From Motiliproteus sp963974645 (lineage in GTDB: Bacteria; Pseudomonadota; Gammaproteobacteria; Pseudomonadales; Balneatricaceae), in the NCBI GenBank assembly GCA_963974645.1, contig CAXBEA010000038.1, positions 1 to 34,121 of the forward strand: a DNA stretch of 34,121 nucleotides, in the 5' to 3' direction. Under the pieces are notes generated by a model, which was given only the letters and a program-made list of their open reading frames with translations, made no database searches and was not told the origin of the DNA. Shown piece by piece: positions 8,605 to 16,668 of this stretch. A program made the translations under genes and the position numbers. The number at the start of each line of letters is the position of its first letter. The stretch's first letter is position 1.

Positions 8605-9120
8605 TTAGCGGGTGGTTGTCATCGATCTGAGGTCGATCAGACCGCTGTCTGAAATTCGAATATCGGGTAGCAGGTTACTGACGTCGAGCCTGGCGCTGAA
8701 GTTGTAACTCAGACTGCCCTGTTGCTTTTGCAGCAGCCCTGACAGTAACTGTAAGCCCTGAAGCAGATCGGCGCTGGCTTGCAGGTTGATATCCCCCTCG
8801 CCATACGCAGGAATCTCGGGGAAGTTGTTGGCGACACCGGTAATGATCTCGTGTCCCTCGATCTCGATTGAATACACCAACCCCCGTAAGATGAGGGGGG
8901 TGCTGTTGGGATTGATAATACGCAGGCCTATATCGAATTTTGGCAGCATTCTGTTGGCGGGCACGAGTTTAAACGAGGTAACGCTAAGTTTTGGTTGCTC
9001 AAAATTCGAGCTCAGACTGGCGCAGCCGTTTAGCACTAGGGTTGCCATTATCAGCGAGATTGATAGCCACAATGCCCGTGAGTGGCCGAAGGCCGCTAGG
9101 CTAAAAAGTGAGTGGCGCAT
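8605..9120 (-). CDS. LEA14-like (WHy domain) lipoprotein
   Basis: This 171-residue protein starts with a long basic and hydrophobic signal sequence ending in lipobox VLNGC (Cys33), so the mature protein is probably lipid-anchored in the periplasm. The rest matches the LEA type-2 / WHy pattern: a beta-rich domain with FDIGLRIINPNSTPLILRG, the NPN motif typical of the family, followed by SIEIEGHEIITGVA. Such proteins are linked to desiccation and stress tolerance in plants and are widespread but poorly studied in Proteobacteria. An AGGAG site lies 6 nt before the ATG. The gene sits between a phosphoribosyltransferase and a TSUP permease in the same orientation, without a link that I can name. 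Confidence 0.82.
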   Translation of the reverse strand: MRHSLFSLAAFGHSRALWLSISLIMATLVLNGCASLSSNFEQPKLSVTSFKLVPANRMLPKFDIGLRIINPNSTPLILRGLVYSIEIEGHEIITGVANNFPEIPAYGEGDINLQASADLLQGLQLLSGLLQKQQGSLSYNFSARLDVSNLLPDIRISDSGLIDLRSMTTTR

Positions 9121-9178
9121 GCTAGGCTCCTGGTTGAATGCCGGTCAGAGAACGTATCTAAGCGTAAGGTTAAGGCGG

Positions 9179-9946
9179 CTAGTGTTGCAGCAGTTCACCG
9201 AGGGCGTCATTAAGAATTTTCAAACTAGTGAGAAATAAAAGGCCGTAGCAGATCAGATAGAACCAAGTGTCATTGATCCGCTTGTGCATCCAGATACCCG
9301 TAAAAACGCCAATCGGGGCGAAGATGACCAGCGCCAGGGAGGTCATCAAGTTATCGCTTTCAAACAGCCCAAGCAGGCTATAGGGCACCAGTTTGACAAA
9401 GTTGATGACGGCAAAAAATATCACTGTAGTACCGGCAAATAGGGTCTTATCTAATTGTTGTGGCAGCAGATAGATATTCATCGGCGGACCTCCCGCATGG
9501 ACGCTAAAGCTGGTAAAGCCTGCCAGCGTTCCCCATAAACTCCCTTTGATCGGATCGGCGCTGGTCTTTTTAGGCGACCGCTTGCGGAGTTTGTTGATCC
9601 CAAAATTAAGTGTAAAGAGCAGGGCGATGACACCGATGATCAGCTTGATGTGGGTTTCGCTGAGGTATTGGAACGTCAGCGCACCAAGGCCTATGCCCAA
9701 TATGGCCCCCGGCAGCAGTATTTTTAGATTGCGACTGTCATAACGGCCGCGAAAGCCCCACATACTGACCAGATCCATTACACAGAGGATCGGCAGTAAG
9801 ATAGCCGCTGCCTGAAAAGGAGGGATTACCAGGGCCATGAGTGGCACCGCGATTAACCCAAGACCACCGCCCAGGCCACCCTTGGAGATGCCAACGATCA
9901 ACACAGCGGGAATCGCAAATAGATAAAATAGTGGATCGGTAATCAA
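9179..9946 (-). CDS. TauE/SafE (TSUP) family permease, second
   Basis: A 255-residue membrane protein with about eight membrane segments. Its repeat-type motifs are AVLIVGISKGGLGGGLGLIA at the N-terminus and WGTLAGFTSFSVHAGGPPMN in the middle, the G-rich pair that marks TSUP permeases (SafE/TauE/YfcA type). It starts with TTG at 9946, chosen because an AGGAG lies 7 nt upstream and no nearby ATG fits. It differs clearly from the permease at 7104-7865 and is not a recent duplicate. The LEA14-like gene starts 58 bp after its stop codon, so the two may be cotranscribed. Likely substrates for the family are sulfite or small organic acids; none is shown by the context. Confidence 0.87.
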   Translation of the reverse strand: MITDPLFYLFAIPAVLIVGISKGGLGGGLGLIAVPLMALVIPPFQAAAILLPILCVMDLVSMWGFRGRYDSRNLKILLPGAILGIGLGALTFQYLSETHIKLIIGVIALLFTLNFGINKLRKRSPKKTSADPIKGSLWGTLAGFTSFSVHAGGPPMNIYLLPQQLDKTLFAGTTVIFFAVINFVKLVPYSLLGLFESDNLMTSLALVIFAPIGVFTGIWMHKRINDTWFYLICYGLLFLTSLKILNDALGELLQH

Positions 9947-10216
9947 CCTATGACTCCTGATGATCTATAGCCTGAGTAAGCATAACGGAGCGACTGAGGT
10001 CAAAGCTACAGGGAGGATTTGAAATAACTCGCCATGGTCGAGGTATTTCTTGGCAGCTAGCGCAGCTACTCACTGATTCTGTGCTTGAGATCAATCAACA
10101 AAGCGGGTTCTGTACTTGTGATAATTAGGGGTTGGGTTAGGCTAGAGGATACAGCAGACCTACACTCGCCAGCGGCCCCAGTCGTTAGATAGCGAGAGCG
10201 CATTAAGGACTGGGCT

Positions 10217-11236
10217 ATGGACACCAAAGTTGCACTGTTTTTTCTCCTCGATAGCAGCAAGGCGGCTACGCCTCAGAACTACGGTATGCAACTGCCGGTA
10301 GAAAAGGTTGTGCCGCTCTACGACAGTCTCAATGCGACCAGTCGCTTTGCCAAAATAAATTTTCCTGACAGCACCGTTTACGGCTTTAGTTTTTTTAAGA
10401 AGCCTTTCCAAACCGAGATGCTGGTCGTGCTACGGGATCTAAATCATGGCGGCCGTAAGAAATTCGAAGCGCAATGCAGCGCACAGCTCGCTAAGCTGCT
10501 GGACGTGAATGAGCCCTTTCATTATGCCGATTATGTTCACCAAGCGCTCTGGCTTCCACGAGGACTGCAAAAGGAGGAGTTCCTGAGTAACCTGAGGATG
10601 GCGACGGGTGAATCTGAGCCCGCTCTTGAAGGGGTGACGCGCAAATATATCGGCGATAACTGGGTCATGAATTACCGCAGGGGCTATATCTTCGGTGGTA
10701 AGAGTGAAACCGAGTTTTGCCGCTCTTTGGCGCTGTATGGCTTGGGGCTGGCTTACCATAGGCAGCTGTCGTTGATGACAGATCGGCTCGCCCAGTCTGT
10801 TGAACTGGGCGGTGATCAGCTCAACGGGGCTAAGCTTGATGGCTACCGTTTTAGTTCCCATTTTCTGTTTGATAACCCCGTGAGACCCGCGCATACCGAT
10901 GTGTTTGAGAGCTACCAGCATATTTCTAAGGGACTACATCTGGATCAGGTAGAAGCGCAATTTAGGAAAAAATTAGAGGATCTGGCCCAATTCGTGAGGA
11001 TCAAACGTAGCCGAGATCAGATCGACGGGGGTTGGGTTGAAAGGTTCCGTGGCGAAAATCGACAGCCGACCGAGGATAAGCCTAAAAATACCCCCAAGAC
11101 GATAGAATCTAAATCAGGCAGTTCAGGTTTGCTTTGGGTTCTGTTGCTGGTAGCTGGGCTGGTTGCCGCCGCAGGCTATCTAGGTCTCGCCGAGCAGCCG
11201 CTGGGATTGCTGCGGAGCCTGTTGGAATCCCCTTGA
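10217..11236 (+). CDS. Unrecognised tail-anchored protein
   Basis: I do not recognise this 339-residue protein. It has no signal peptide. The body (1-300) is soluble-looking and charged, with LFFLLDSSKAATPQNYGMQL at the N-terminus, which is beta-like, and a basic, proline-rich linker (QPTEDKPKNTPKTIESKSGS) at about 280-300. A single strong membrane segment (GLLWVLLLVAGLVAAAGYLG) follows near the C-terminus with only some 15 residues after it, the layout of a tail-anchored inner-membrane protein with its domain in the cytoplasm. The ATG is well supported by AAGGA 7 nt upstream. It diverges from the TSUP gene and converges on the DegS-like gene. Function is unknown. Confidence 0.75.
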   Translation: MDTKVALFFLLDSSKAATPQNYGMQLPVEKVVPLYDSLNATSRFAKINFPDSTVYGFSFFKKPFQTEMLVVLRDLNHGGRKKFEAQCSAQLAKLLDVNEPFHYADYVHQALWLPRGLQKEEFLSNLRMATGESEPALEGVTRKYIGDNWVMNYRRGYIFGGKSETEFCRSLALYGLGLAYHRQLSLMTDRLAQSVELGGDQLNGAKLDGYRFSSHFLFDNPVRPAHTDVFESYQHISKGLHLDQVEAQFRKKLEDLAQFVRIKRSRDQIDGGWVERFRGENRQPTEDKPKNTPKTIESKSGSSGLLWVLLLVAGLVAAAGYLGLAEQPLGLLRSLLESP

Positions 11237-11339
11237 ATCGTTTGTGTTTTGGCTGGTGTTTTGCTGGTGTAGTTGGCGCAGCTAACGCGATAAAAATGCC
11301 TCGTTAATCCTGTCACTTATACCTTTGTTATGATGTTTA

Positions 11340-12497
11340 TCAGTTAGATAGGGTTGGCGGCCGATCGCCGATCGTAACATTCAGGGTGAGCGGTTGGTTG
11401 TTACGCAGTAGTCCCATCACGATCACCGTGCCCGGTTTAGCCGCCGCAATCTGATTCATTGCACCATGCCCATTTTGAATCACCTTGCCATCGATTTTAA
11501 CCAGGATATCACCGGGCTGTAGACCTGCCAGGTGAGCCGGACTGCTGCGGAAAATGCCCGCGATTATCAGCCCCTTGTCATCCTTGATGCCGAAGGACTC
11601 GGCCAGGGCAGGGGTCATCACCTGGATTTCAATACCCAGCCAGCCTCGAACGATGCGGCCATTTTCTATAATTCCCTTCAAAATACTGCTGACCAGATCG
11701 GATGGAATCGCAAAGCCGATCCCCTGCGAGCCGCCTGAACGGGAGAAAATAGCAGTATTGATGCCGATCATATGACCTTCGGCGTTGATCAGTGCGCCGC
11801 CCGAATTTCCGGGATTGATGGCGGCATCGGTCTGGATGAAGTTTTCGTAGGTATTGATCCCTAGCTGGTTGCGACCGGTGGCGCTGATGATGCCCATGGT
11901 GACTGTCTGGCCGACCCCATAGGGGTTGCCTATCGCCAGCACCACATCGCCGACGCGGATCGACTCTGATGAGACTAAGTTGATTACCGCTAGATTACCC
12001 AGATCTACCTTCAGTATCGCGAGGTCGGTTTCTGGATCGGTGCCGATAATTCGGGCTTCCGCTTCGCGGCCATCGCGCAACGCGACCAGAATGCTATCGG
12101 CTTTGGCGACTACATGGTTATTGGTGACGATATACCCCTGGGGGCTGATGATAACGCCGGAGCCGAGACTGGAGAGGTACTTCTCCCGTCCCGAACCTTG
12201 TTTGCTGTCGTAAAATTCGCGAGTGCCGGGATCTTCAGGTTGGGTATTTGTGCGGTCTTCGATGCGGGTGCGGGTGTAGATGTTGACCACGGCGGATGCC
12301 GCTTTGGTGACCGCATCGGCGTAAGACACAGGTCCTGAGCCCAGCGTGGGGGTTGTGGCGGCTGAAGGAGCGACCTGATGGATCTCTACCGGCGCAAGAC
12401 TGGGGCTGATACCCTGGGGGAAAAAGGTTAGCATCATGAAGGCGACGAGGACGCCTGCAACAATCGGCCACAATAGGATAGAGGTCAGTTTGCTCAT
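11340..12497 (-). CDS. degS: DegS/AlgW-type periplasmic serine protease
   Basis: A 385-residue trypsin-fold protease anchored in the inner membrane by an N-terminal segment (residues 5-26), with the catalytic domain in the periplasm. The triad is visible: His128 in VTNNHVV, Asp158 in ETDLAILKVD, and Ser232 in INPGNSGGA. One PDZ domain follows (about 280-375, with GWLGIEIQ and GLQPGDILVKIDGK), which is the DegS/AlgW layout; DegP and DegQ carry two PDZ domains and a cleaved signal. In this family the protease senses misfolded outer-membrane proteins and makes the first cut in the RseA/MucA anti-sigma factor. A hydrophilic loop at about 80-108 precedes the core. It diverges from the Nif3-like gene, and ZapG lies just beyond, similar to the zapG-degQ-degS neighbourhood of enterobacteria. 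Confidence 0.93.
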   Translation of the reverse strand: MSKLTSILLWPIVAGVLVAFMMLTFFPQGISPSLAPVEIHQVAPSAATTPTLGSGPVSYADAVTKAASAVVNIYTRTRIEDRTNTQPEDPGTREFYDSKQGSGREKYLSSLGSGVIISPQGYIVTNNHVVAKADSILVALRDGREAEARIIGTDPETDLAILKVDLGNLAVINLVSSESIRVGDVVLAIGNPYGVGQTVTMGIISATGRNQLGINTYENFIQTDAAINPGNSGGALINAEGHMIGINTAIFSRSGGSQGIGFAIPSDLVSSILKGIIENGRIVRGWLGIEIQVMTPALAESFGIKDDKGLIIAGIFRSSPAHLAGLQPGDILVKIDGKVIQNGHGAMNQIAAAKPGTVIVMGLLRNNQPLTLNVTIGDRPPTLSN

Positions 12498-12579
12498 GGT
12501 AATCTCAACTTTCGGTCAGCAGCCATTATACGGATAGCATCATTTGATTGGTAATTGAATTCGAGGGCATGGTGGGGCT

Positions 12580-13383
12580 ATGGTGGATATAGAGAGCACG
12601 GTGGATATGGAAGGCATGAGCGCGGCAGTCAGTCTAAAACAGCTCGTTGAAACGCTGCAGCAGTGGTTAACACCGGAGCAGATCAGCGACTACTGCCCTA
12701 ACGGCTTGCAGGTAGAGGGACGTGCCGAGGTCCGGCGGATAGTGACGGGAGTGACGGCTAGCCAGGCGCTGCTCGATGCTGCGGTGTTGGCGAAGGCAGA
12801 TGCGATACTGGTGCATCATGGTTATTTTTGGCGAGGCGAAGACCCCTGTATCCGAGGAATGAAAAAACGCCGCCTGCAGACCCTGCTGAGTAACGATATT
12901 AGTCTGATCGTCTACCATCTGCCGCTGGATATCCATCCTCAGATGGGTAACAACGTCCAGCTGGCTAAACAGTTGGGCTTGCACATTGAAGGCGGGTTAG
13001 AGCTTAACAGTCGTAATCCGATAGGGCTTTGGGGACGACTGGAAACACCGTTGTCTGCAGCTGAATTGTCAGCATTGATCGGCAGAGTGCTGGGGCGTCA
13101 GCCGCTGCATATTGAAGGTCACAGTGAGCGAATTGAAACCCTGGGCTGGTGTACAGGAGGTGCTCAAAGTTATATCGAACATGCGATTGAGCGCGGACTT
13201 GATGCTTTTATTAGCGGAGAGATTTCAGAGCAGACAGTCTATTCCGCCCGTGAAAGTGGGGTGCACTACTACGCGGCGGGCCATCATGCTACCGAACGTT
13301 TCGGCGTACAAGCACTCGGTGAACGCTTGGCTGCTGAATTGAATATTGAACACTGTTATATCGAACTGGATAACCCAGTCTGA
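12580..13383 (+). CDS. Nif3-like dinuclear metal centre protein (YbgI/GTP cyclohydrolase I type 2 family)
   Basis: At 267 residues this matches bacterial YbgI, a toroidal hexamer with a dinuclear metal centre. The metal-ligand motifs are present: ILVHHGYFW (His pair) near residue 85, LIVYHLPLDIHPQMGNN at about 107-123, and the C-terminal AGHHATERFGVQALGE (HH-x-x-E). Biochemical function is unsettled for the family; the GTP cyclohydrolase label comes from distant members. An upstream GTGGGG stands a few nt before the ATG at 12580. An internal Met (MSAAVSLKQL) 12 residues further on would also give a normal family start, so the first dozen residues are uncertain. It ends at a bidirectional terminator shared with ZapG. 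Confidence 0.9.
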   Translation: MVDIESTVDMEGMSAAVSLKQLVETLQQWLTPEQISDYCPNGLQVEGRAEVRRIVTGVTASQALLDAAVLAKADAILVHHGYFWRGEDPCIRGMKKRRLQTLLSNDISLIVYHLPLDIHPQMGNNVQLAKQLGLHIEGGLELNSRNPIGLWGRLETPLSAAELSALIGRVLGRQPLHIEGHSERIETLGWCTGGAQSYIEHAIERGLDAFISGEISEQTVYSARESGVHYYAAGHHATERFGVQALGERLAAELNIEHCYIELDNPV

Positions 13384-13443
13384 ACAAGGTAGCCGTATTG
13401 AAAGCGGAGAGGTCTGGGGGTTACAAAGGTTTGTTGTGAATTT

Positions 13444-13477
13444 CCGCCTAGCTATGGATAAAACAATAGCTAGGCGG
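13444..13477. terminator. Bidirectional terminator hairpin
   Basis: CCGCCTAGCTAT (13444-13455) pairs perfectly with ATAGCTAGGCGG (13466-13477) across a 10-nt loop. It lies in the 102-bp gap between the convergent Nif3-like and ZapG genes, the expected place for a shared terminator. AATTT precedes it and TTT follows it; the T-tracts are short. Confidence 0.75.
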
Positions 13478-13485
13478 TTTGGCGC

Positions 13486-13974
13486 TTATTTACGTGATGG
13501 CGCGTGGTCAGCGCTCAAAGAGGGATCGTGTAACGGCTCGTCTTTTTTCAACCCATACTCTTCAGATAGAGTGCCTCCTGCTTTTGCATCTTTCTTAGGT
13601 GCATAGTCACGAGGGGCTTCGGCTGAGTTATCGTCGTTATCCTCCACTTCCTCAGTCACCGGTTCTGCAGGACGTTCGAGGCTAATCAGCAGTTGCTCTT
13701 CGCTGCATAGCTGGCTCGCGCTGTTGGACAGGTGCTGATGTACATCACGGTAGCTATTGGTCAGGTTGTTGACCAGATCTGCTGTTTTAGAAAAGTGGCT
13801 GCTGACGTCAATTTTGTAGTCTTCAAACTCGCGTCTGACATCGTTGAGCTCTTCGATAAGTGCTTCTTTGCTGCGTGCAGAGCTGCTTCCACGCGCAACT
13901 AGCAAGCCAACAACGATACCGAAAATCAGTGCGACAGCTCCTACGAGCCAAATGGACTGGATGGCTGAATCCAC
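13486..13974 (-). CDS. zapG: ZapG/YhcB family (DUF1043) inner-membrane protein
   Basis: A 162-residue protein with one N-terminal membrane segment (residues 6-27, ending in VGLLVARG), then a coiled coil (35-60), then the conserved DUF1043 core YKIDVSSHFSKTADLVNNLT followed by YRDVHQHLSNSASQLC. The C-terminal third is acidic and low in complexity (EEVEDNDDNSAEAPRD). In E. coli YhcB/ZapG takes part in cell division and envelope growth. It starts with GTG at 13974, supported by GGGAG 8 nt upstream. Its proximity to the degS-like gene mirrors the zapG-degQ-degS order of enterobacteria, with a Nif3-like gene between them here. Confidence 0.9.
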   Translation of the reverse strand: MDSAIQSIWLVGAVALIFGIVVGLLVARGSSSARSKEALIEELNDVRREFEDYKIDVSSHFSKTADLVNNLTNSYRDVHQHLSNSASQLCSEEQLLISLERPAEPVTEEVEDNDDNSAEAPRDYAPKKDAKAGGTLSEEYGLKKDEPLHDPSLSADHAPSRK

Positions 13975-14133
13975 AGAGGTAACTCCCTAAAAATGGTTAA
14001 CTTTCGACCCTGAAGATACTGCAATTTTTGCATGAAGACAAAGGCATTGGTTGAATAACTGATCGGATCAAGGGTTTGCGCATCCGCTGACGGCGTTGCT
14101 ATAGTCGCCGCTTTATTTATTTAGGTGGGTCTG

Positions 14134-14679
14134 GTGAAGCAACTAATTCTTGGCGGTGCGCGTTCGGGTAAGAGTCGGCTGGCCGAACGGCTTGCGCTTC
14201 AGTCTGGGCTAGAGGTCACCTACGTTGCCACCGCGACCGCTGGTGATCCAGAGATGTCGGCGCGGATTCAGTTGCACCAACAACGCAGGCCTTCACATTG
14301 GCGGCTGGTTGAAGAGCCCATCGCCTTGGCTCAGGTGCTGCAACAGCATGCAGGTGAGTTGCAGTTGCTGCTGGTTGATTGCCTAACCCTTTGGCTCAGC
14401 AATCTGATCTGCTTAGAACAGCCCGGCCGGCTCCGTCAGGAGTTGGATGCGTTGCTGGAGCTTCTTCCCCGCTTGCCAGGGCAGATTATTCTGGTCTCCA
14501 ATGAGGTCGGCATGGGTATCGTCCCTATGGGTGAACTCAGTCGGCTGTTTCAAGATGAGATGGGGCTGCTGCAGCAGCGGGTCGCCTCCGACTGTGACCG
14601 GGTGATTGTTACTTTGGCTGGGCTGCCTCTGGTATTAAAGCCCGCCGGAACCCTGTTGAATACCGATAGTGCAGACTGA
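14134..14679 (+). CDS. cobU: Adenosylcobinamide kinase / adenosylcobinamide-phosphate guanylyltransferase
   Basis: CobU activates adenosylcobinamide by phosphorylation and then GMP transfer from GTP. The P-loop GGARSGKS is at residues 7-14, followed by AERLA, VATATAGDPEM, HQQRRPSHWRLVEEP and LLVDCLTLWLSN (Walker-B-like) in the family order, and VSNEVGMGIVPM near residue 125. The frame is open from GTG 14125, but GTG 14134 is preferred: AGGTGG lies 5 nt upstream, and MKQLILGGARSGKS matches the usual short N-terminus. It is about 181 residues, normal length. It is first in a row of four cobalamin genes. No B12 riboswitch motif was recognised in the 150 bp upstream. Confidence 0.94.
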   Translation: MKQLILGGARSGKSRLAERLALQSGLEVTYVATATAGDPEMSARIQLHQQRRPSHWRLVEEPIALAQVLQQHAGELQLLLVDCLTLWLSNLICLEQPGRLRQELDALLELLPRLPGQIILVSNEVGMGIVPMGELSRLFQDEMGLLQQRVASDCDRVIVTLAGLPLVLKPAGTLLNTDSAD

Positions 14680-14690
14680 GGATAACTAAC

Positions 14691-15749
14691 TTGGCTTTAA
14701 AACTCGATTGGATTACCGATGCGGTTCGTCCCCTTGATCTCGCCCTACGAGACCAAGCTCTGGCCTATCAGGATCAGCTGACCAAGCCCCGAGGGTCGTT
14801 GGGGCTATTAGAGCGTATAGGGGTACAGTTTTCTGCCATGCAGGGACAACTCAAGCCCCAGCTGGATAATATTTATATCACGGTGTTTGCTGCTGATCAC
14901 GGTGTTGCCGAGGAGGGGGTGTCAGCATTCCCGCAGGCGGTAACGGCGGAGATGGTACGCAACTTTTCCCGAGGAGGGGCTGCGATCTGTGTCTTGGCAC
15001 GGCAGATTAACGCCAGTTTTGAGGTGGTGACTCTGGGCACGGTGGTTGAGCTGGAACCCTTGCCCTATGTTCTTGATATGACTATCGCGGCTTCTACCGC
15101 TAATTTTTGTCTGGATGCGGCGATGACCCCCGAGCAATTGCTGCAAGCCTTGGCTGTCGGCGCTGAGGCCTCAGAGCGAGCGCAGCAACAGCGTGCCGAG
15201 CTGTTTATCGGTGGCGAAATGGGTATCGCCAATACAACCTCGGCGACGGCTATTGCTGCTGCGATGCTGCGGCTGCCGGTTACCGATCTGGTCGGGGCGG
15301 GTACCGGCATCGATCCAACCCTGCTGGCGCATAAGGCGGCCGTGATCGAGCGCGCATTGATGAAGCATCAACAAGCGCTGGCAGATCCTGTAGAACTGCT
15401 GCGCTGTTTGGGTGGGTTTGAGATTGCCGCTTTAGTAGGCGCCTATATCCGCTGCGCCCAACTTGGTGTGCCAGTGCTTGTGGACGGTTTTATCACCACC
15501 GCGGCGGCGCTGATCGCTTGCCGGATCAACAACGGGGTGCGTGATTGGTTACTGTTTTCACATAACTCGGCAGAGCCCGGACACAGGGCGATGCAGCGGG
15601 TATTAGATGCTGAAACCGTCTTGGATCTGGGGATGCGGTTGGGTGAAGGGAGTGGCGCCGCCGTTGCTGTGCCGCTGTTTCGTGCCGCCTGTGCCTTGCA
15701 AGCGCAGATGGCAACGTTTACCGAAGCGGCCGTATCGGATCAGACGTGA
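14691..15749 (+). CDS. cobT: Nicotinate-nucleotide--dimethylbenzimidazole phosphoribosyltransferase
   Basis: CobT makes alpha-ribazole phosphate from dimethylbenzimidazole and nicotinate mononucleotide. The 352-residue length and motifs fit well: DQLTKPRGSLGLLE near the N-terminus, FAADHGVAEEGVSAFPQAVT at about 67-86, FIGGEMGIANTTSATAI in the middle, GAGTGID, and the catalytic glutamate in MRLGEGSGAAVA (Glu319). The start is TTG at 14691 with GAGG about 9 nt upstream, only 11 bp after cobU, so the two are in one transcript. The protein is intact. Confidence 0.95.
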   Translation: MALKLDWITDAVRPLDLALRDQALAYQDQLTKPRGSLGLLERIGVQFSAMQGQLKPQLDNIYITVFAADHGVAEEGVSAFPQAVTAEMVRNFSRGGAAICVLARQINASFEVVTLGTVVELEPLPYVLDMTIAASTANFCLDAAMTPEQLLQALAVGAEASERAQQQRAELFIGGEMGIANTTSATAIAAAMLRLPVTDLVGAGTGIDPTLLAHKAAVIERALMKHQQALADPVELLRCLGGFEIAALVGAYIRCAQLGVPVLVDGFITTAAALIACRINNGVRDWLLFSHNSAEPGHRAMQRVLDAETVLDLGMRLGEGSGAAVAVPLFRAACALQAQMATFTEAAVSDQT

Positions 15750-15855
15750 CCAGTGCGTGGAAGCTAGAGATAAGGCTGCTTGTAAGTGGTTGCTTATAAA
15801 AGCTTGAGACTGGGCATGAAGACCGAATAGTGAAAACTGAAAGGAAAGCTGAATA

Positions 15856-16581
15856 GTGCCTAAGCGTCTCGTCATCGATCTACTCCGTCACGGTGCCTGC
15901 AGTGACGGTAAAATCTATCGCGGGCGTACCGACTCAGCACTATCAGCATTGGGCTGGGCGCAGATGCAGGCACAGATCCAACAGCAGGTCTCGGCCGGTA
16001 ATGAGCCCTCGTGGCAAGCGATCTATAGCTCAACCTTGCAGCGCTGCCAACTGCCGGCGCAGCAATTGGCTGAGCGTCTGGAGTTGCCGTTGCGATTGGA
16101 TCCACGGCTTCGTGAGATCGATTTTGGCGATTGGGATGGGCAGTTGCAGCAGCAAGTCTGGCAGCAGTATCCGGCCCAAGTCTTGGCCTTCTGGCAGAAC
16201 CCAGAAACGGCGCCACCGCCTGCGGGTGAATCGATCCAGGATTTTCAACGGAGGGTCGTTGAACTGCTGCAGCAGTGGCTGCTGGATGGGTCTTCGCAGG
16301 TAGAACAAGCAAGGCAGGTAGGCGAACTCATGCCCGCTGATACCCCCGCGGTGGTTGATGCAGGCGAAGAGATCCCCTGCGCGCGGTTACTCTGCGTGAC
16401 CCATGCCGGGGTGATCCGGGCACTGTTGTGTCAATTGCTGGGTTTATCGACGGTAGCGGCACAGCGGATGAGCATCGACTACGGTTCGTTAACGCGCATA
16501 GAGCTCTACCCGGATGATCGAGATGTCGCGTCGATTGAAAAGCTCAACTCTCAGGTCGTCTTCGTTAACCGTGTTTGCTAA
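15856..16581 (+). CDS. cobC: Alpha-ribazole-5'-phosphate phosphatase-like histidine phosphatase
   Basis: A histidine-phosphatase-fold protein of 241 residues. The phospho-accepting motif is LLRHGACSDGKIYRGRTD (His12), followed by YSSTLQRCQLPA, LREIDFGDWDGQ and the second catalytic histidine in CVTHAGVIRALL. In cobalamin synthesis CobC removes the phosphate from alpha-ribazole phosphate or adenosylcobalamin phosphate; its position between cobT and cobS supports that role. The start is GTG with AAGGAAAG about 8 nt upstream. It is longer than the usual 190-205 residues: a stretch of about 35 residues (SSQVEQARQVGELMPADTPA and onward) is inserted before the second histidine. A 106-bp gap separates it from cobT. 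Confidence 0.88.
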   Translation: MPKRLVIDLLRHGACSDGKIYRGRTDSALSALGWAQMQAQIQQQVSAGNEPSWQAIYSSTLQRCQLPAQQLAERLELPLRLDPRLREIDFGDWDGQLQQQVWQQYPAQVLAFWQNPETAPPPAGESIQDFQRRVVELLQQWLLDGSSQVEQARQVGELMPADTPAVVDAGEEIPCARLLCVTHAGVIRALLCQLLGLSTVAAQRMSIDYGSLTRIELYPDDRDVASIEKLNSQVVFVNRVC

Positions 16582-16668
16582 TCCTCTGAGCGAGCGACAT
16601 CGTTATCAGAAACCGACGTTATAAGCATTATCAGCCATGAACACTATCTGCCCTGAAATTTGCAAACT

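Noticed and set aside
13975..14133. B12 riboswitch before cobU
   Set aside because: I looked for the conserved B12 box and a long structured leader; the gap is only about 150 bp and shows neither.
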